14,872 nucleotides of DNA, from the NCBI GenBank assembly GCA_021029095.1, contig JAJOHG010000538.1, forward strand, positions 1-14,872. Reading direction: 5' to 3'. Source of the stretch: Phellopilus nigrolimitatus (Eukaryota > Basidiomycota > Agaricomycetes > Hymenochaetales > Hymenochaetaceae). Under the pieces are notes generated by a model. The model was given only the letters and a program-made list of their open reading frames with translations. It searched no databases and had not been told where the DNA came from. This document shows, piece by piece, positions 11,063 to 14,872 of this stretch; the stretch's first letter is position 1; each line of letters starts with the position of its first letter. Position numbers and translations under genes: made by a program.

Positions 11063-14000
11063 ATGTCGCATTTCCTTGACGCCAATATCCCAGAACTTAT
11101 CAAAAAACTTTCCATAGATGAAAAGATCCAGCTTCTCAGCGCACCCGACTGGTGGAACACGAGTGCTATCAAAAGGCTCGATGTTCCCGCAGTGCGCATG
11201 AGTGACGGTCCCAATGTAAATTGAACAATCATTGTGAAGCATTATATTTACTGACCTCCTCTTCCCTAGGGAGTGCGAGGCTCGTCCCATTTCGTTGTTA
11301 CTCCTGCCCAATGCCTTCCTGTAAAACAGTTCTCCGTTTTCTTGTTTTGTTTTTGTTTTTCGAAGCCTCCACGACCTGATAGATATGTTTTATCTTATTT
11401 TAAAGTGCGCAACTGCCCTTGGATCAACGTTCGATCCTGACCTCATCTTTAAAGTCGGAGGGTTTCTTGCAGCTGAAGCGAAGGTCAAGTCTTCGGTGAT
11501 TCTACTTGCTCCAACTTGCAATATCCAGCGCTCCCCGCTTGGTGGGCGTTCGTTTGAGTCGTTCTCCGAGGACCCTACCCTCTCTGGTAGGTCATTTCGC
11601 CCGGCGTTTGTTCTTGCAATTTCTTCTTCTTCACGAAATCAGTTCTTTGATATATTCCAAAATCGCAGGCATACTGGCTGCGGCGTATGTCAACGGAGTA
11701 CAAGCTCGTGGCGTAGCTGCTACAATCAAACATTTCGTCGCGAATGATCAAGAGCACGAGCGAACGGCAGTAGACTCTGTTGTTTCTGAGCGAGCCTTGA
11801 GAGAGATTTATCTTTATCCGTGAGCACTCCTAGGCTCAGGCCATCTTACTTTAAGCATTTGAGTGGATAGTATATTAATATCCTCTTAGATTCATGCTGG
11901 CACAGAAACACGCCAAGCCATGGGCGTTTATGACATCGTTAGCTATTCGTGTATGCTTTTGCCTTCTATGTTGTTAATGTGTTAATGACTTAGGTATGGT
12001 CGGATTGACGGCGTCCATTGCTCAGAGAATCGGCGTTTGTTGAATGACATTCTCCGGAAGGAATGGGGGTTTGACGGTTTGGTCATGAGCGATTGGTGAG
12101 TGTACGCAGAAAATTGTTTAAGTTAGACATGATGTTTATTCACTGGGTTTAGGTATGGAACCTACAGTGTCGACCTTGCTATAAAGGCTGGACTAGATTT
12201 GGAGATGCCAGGACCTCCCAGGTGGCGGACACCTTTACTTATAAACCATTGTTTATCAGCACAGAAAGTTCTGGTCAAAGATATCGATGACCGTGCGGCC
12301 ACCATCCTTTCCTTCGTTCAGAAGGTCGCTCGAAAGAATGTTGATATCGTTTACGGCGACGGCACCGAACAGACTCACGACTCGCCCGAGGCTCGGCAGT
12401 TCTGCAGGAAGCTGACTGCAGAGACGATCGTCTTGTTGAAGAACGAAGGAAACCTCCTTCCTATCCACGCAAATAGAGCAAAAAAGATTGCTGTCATCGG
12501 TCCACACGCGAAAGCGTCCGTCATTTCGGGAGGCGGCTCAGCTGCCCTCAAGCCAACCTATGTCATTACTCCTTGGGATGGCATACTTGAAAACGTTCCG
12601 TCTGGAATAGATATCGAATACGCCGAAGGGTGCCAAGGTATGTCCTTCTTTCGACGTCGAAAAATATGATTGTTGTTCAATCTTGATCGTCAAGCATACA
12701 AATACCTACCGACCTTAGAGTCAAACCTCACGACTCCGAAGGGCGAGCCTGGGTGGCTCTGTACATTTTATCAGACGGATGATCAGGATAACCTTACGGA
12801 TGCTGTCGAGGAATTTGTCTTAAATGACACAAAAGTGAGGCTGAACGATTCTATACCGAAGAGTTTGGGAGAAAGGTGGGTATGAAGCTTCGAGGAATAT
12901 TATCCGTTACGAAAGACATGCCGTTCGAGCTCGGTATTGCCGTTGCTGGTAATTATTGCGATTTTTTCCCTCTTTAAACTGCTAAAAGTCAGATTCATAG
13001 GCCGTGCTAAGTTGTACGTTGACGGGAAGCTTTTCGTCGACAACTGGAGCAAACAAAGGCCGGGAGATTTTTTCTACGGGTAAGGACATTGTTTCATCAC
13101 CAGGGCTGTCGTTTGGATACTTTCAGCAGACAAGGAACCGTGGAGGAGAAAGCGACTATCAATTTATTTACTGCAAAGCCGGTCGACGTCGAAGTGATCT
13201 ATATTTGCACGTCACTTCAGTCCGATCCAGAAGACGACGACGTCGGGAAGCGAGTGGCCCAGCCAGCTCTCATGCGTGGTCTCGTGAGTAGCATCTTCTG
13301 TGCTTTTCGGATTAAGATCGATTTCTCCTAATAGCGTCTCGGCGGAGCGGAGAAACTTGACGAGGAGAAAGCAATCGGCGACGCCGCCAAGCTTGCTAGC
13401 GACTCGGATATCGTCGTCGTCGTCGGTGGCCTGATGCTTGAATGGGAGAGCGAAGGCTTTGACCGACCAACGCTGGCTCTTCCTAGACGCCAGGATGATC
13501 TGATTGCTGCTGTTGCGAATGCGAACCCCAATACTGTCGTTGTGCTTCAGGCAGTAAGAACATTAGTCTTAAAAGCTTGCGATTTATTCTTATCCACGCT
13601 TTTCCAGGGCTCAGCCGTCGCAATGCCCTGGGTCGACCGGGTCAGAGGGGTGATTCAAGCATGGTATTCTGGAAATGAGGCTGGAAACGCTATCGCGGAC
13701 ATTCTCTTTGGAAAAATAAATCCATCAGGAAAGTTGCCGCTTACCCTACCCATTCGTATCGAGGACGTCCCATCCTATCTCAGCTTCGGAAGTGAAAATG
13801 GCAAGGTTGTATACCGTGAAGATCTTTTGTTGGTTACAAGCATTACCAGGCTCGGAAGATCAAACCACTTTTCGCTTTCGGGTCAGTTTTTTTATTTTTA
13901 TCGGTCCTATCTGCGTATTGAGGTTTTTCTTTTCTTTTCTTTTTCTTTCTTTCTTTCTTTCTTTTTTGAAGGCATGGATTGTCATACACAACTTTTGAGT

Positions 14001-14377
14001 TGACGGATCTCAAGCTTTCTACATTTTCTGCAACAGATGCTTTCTTCTATGCAGAGGTATCAGTTGAAGTCAAGAACACAGGCAACGTCCCTGGTTCGGA
14101 AGTCATTCAGCTTTACATAACTTTTCCGGAAAACGGGACCACCACTCCTGATCTTCAACTCAAGGGCTTTGCAAAACTCCATGATATTCCACCTGGCTCA
14201 AGTAAGACGGCTACGATAAAACTCGACAAGTATGCAGTATCCTTTTGGGATTGCCCTAGCGAGACATGGAGAGCGGTGGAAGGCGTGTACGGGATCCACA
14301 TTGGTACGAGTAGCGATAATCTTTCGCTGGAGGACTCTTTCAATTTGACAAGCAATCTCGTTTGGACGGGTTTGTAA
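11063..14377 (+). CDS. GH3 beta-glucosidase, intracellular, PA14-containing
   Basis: Retaining beta-glucosidase releasing glucose from cellobiose and other beta-glucosides. Thirteen exons: 11063-11215, 11270-11320, 11406-11586, 11669-11819, 11890-11937, 11994-12095, 12153-12637, 12695-12948, 13001-13079, 13130-13283, 13335-13553, 13608-13881, 13972-14377. Order: TIM-barrel with [12 protein letters not shown], nucleophile Asp228 in VMSDWYG; alpha/beta sandwich from about 290 with [12 protein letters not shown]14 insert from about residue 391; [10 protein letters not shown], the usual acid/base region; C-terminal fibronectin-III-like domain. No signal peptide ([13 protein letters not shown]), so cytosolic, unlike secreted GH3 cellulases. 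Two missing bases are inferred: near 12880 (between GERW and MKLRG) and in the T run 13825-13828 (REDLFVGYKHY). The exon lengths then give 852 residues, as expected for this type. Confidence 0.93.
13924..13967 (+). repeat. TTTC-rich pyrimidine tract in a GH3 intron
   Basis: 44 bp of only T and C, with TTTC units, directly before the acceptor of the last GH3 intron (13882-13971, the longest but one of this gene). It acts as a long polypyrimidine tract and is prone to length change. Confidence 0.7.
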
Positions 14378-14453
14378 AGTGTGCTTAGATGTTGAAGATA
14401 TGGAAGTAGGATGAACAGCCTGAAGTTATCGATGTAAACATTCTTGTACGTTG

Positions 14454-14459
14454 AATAAA
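14454..14459 (+). terminator. Possible poly(A) signal of the GH3 gene
   Basis: AATAAA lies 76 nt downstream of the GH3 stop codon and before the stop of the convergent right-edge gene (14522-14524). Confidence 0.4.
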
Positions 14460-14521
14460 GCACCAGGTTTAATAGAATACAAGCTGTAAACGTGTCATGG
14501 CCGACAAACAACGTCTTCGCT

Positions 14522-14872
14522 TTATACGTTTTTTACGATTAGCAGTTTACAGCCGTCTTCTACTTCCTCTGATAAAGGTTTATCGTATGCTAAAGAAGAC
14601 CTTCGTTGATCATCTTCGGGTAGTTCTTTCAGCAATTGCCATATCTTCATAAACAAAACATTAACATTAAAAAAAAACGTATCTTGAAGTTCTCACATTC
14701 GATGACGAGACAGCCAGTCGCTGCTGGAGTAAGTCGAAAGCTCTCCCTGTTGATATTGTCTAAGAATGGTCAGGGAAAACCTAGAAGGAATTCGGACTAG
14801 CTTCCAGACCTTGCAAAACCAGAACACTTTGTACGCATCTGTATTGGCAAGCTTCACTTGAACGTAAATCCG
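14522..14872 (-). CDS. 3' end of an unidentified protein-coding gene
   Basis: Not recognised. Reading leftwards, exon 14759-14697 (TISTGRAFDLLQQRLAVSSS...) joins through a gt...ag intron (14696-14645) to the last exon 14644-14522 (IWQLLKELPEDD...KLLIVKNV, stop TAA at 14524-14522) in one consistent frame. Upstream, 14872-14810 is open (RIYVQVKLANTDAYKVFWFCK) and would join at a GTCTGG donor; a GTGAAG donor at 14857 is an alternative that leaves only RIYVQ. The visible tail is hydrophilic and probably helical (LLQQRL, IWQLLKELPEDD), without a membrane segment or known motif. The gene is convergent with the GH3 gene, 144 bp between stops. The start and most of the protein lie beyond the window. 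Confidence 0.5.

Overview
The window is nuclear DNA from a filamentous fungus, most likely a basidiomycete (Agaricomycetes). It is densely packed with conserved housekeeping genes. Nearly all are broken by many short introns of about 45-95 nt with gt...ag ends, and some exons are tiny (15, 22 and 33 nt). I see no bacterial, organellar or viral genes, no CRISPR array and no RNA gene.

Layout, left to right. 1-511 holds no gene I can support. 512-3388 (-) is a 15-exon DEAH-box RNA helicase of the DHX35 type. 3441-4077 is a non-autonomous DNA transposon (MITE) sitting in the promoter shared by the helicase and the next gene. 4151-5054 (+) is UMP/CMP kinase. 5101-6357 (-) is a diacylglycerol/sphingoid-base kinase-like protein. 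6488/6563-8015 (+) is omega-amidase (NIT2-type nitrilase). 8249-9738 (+) is a type I Hsp40 of the Ydj1 class with a C-terminal prenylation box and an upstream heat-shock element. 9927-10681 (-) is a UPF0538/C2orf76-family protein. 11063-14377 (+) is an intracellular GH3 beta-glucosidase with a PA14 insert. 14522-14872 (-) is the 3' end of an unidentified gene that runs off the window. The genes alternate in divergent and convergent pairs. They form no obvious pathway; this looks like an ordinary core-genome segment.

The most unusual property is the reading frames. The helicase, UMP/CMP kinase and UPF0538 genes can be spliced into full-length proteins with no frame error. The lipid kinase, NIT2, Hsp40 and GH3 genes together need twelve single-base corrections, most of them in or beside short homopolymer runs. 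Splice sites, catalytic motifs and total lengths are otherwise preserved, and no nonsense substitution is seen. I read this mainly as sequence or assembly error over about 5.5-8.7 kb and 12.8-13.9 kb, not as decay of four genes. That is inference and needs reads or RNA to settle. The most interesting biology is the MITE in the divergent promoter with its internal TGCCGAG repeats, the four-unit heat-shock element before the Hsp40 gene, possible dual targeting of NIT2, and the unidentified right-edge gene.
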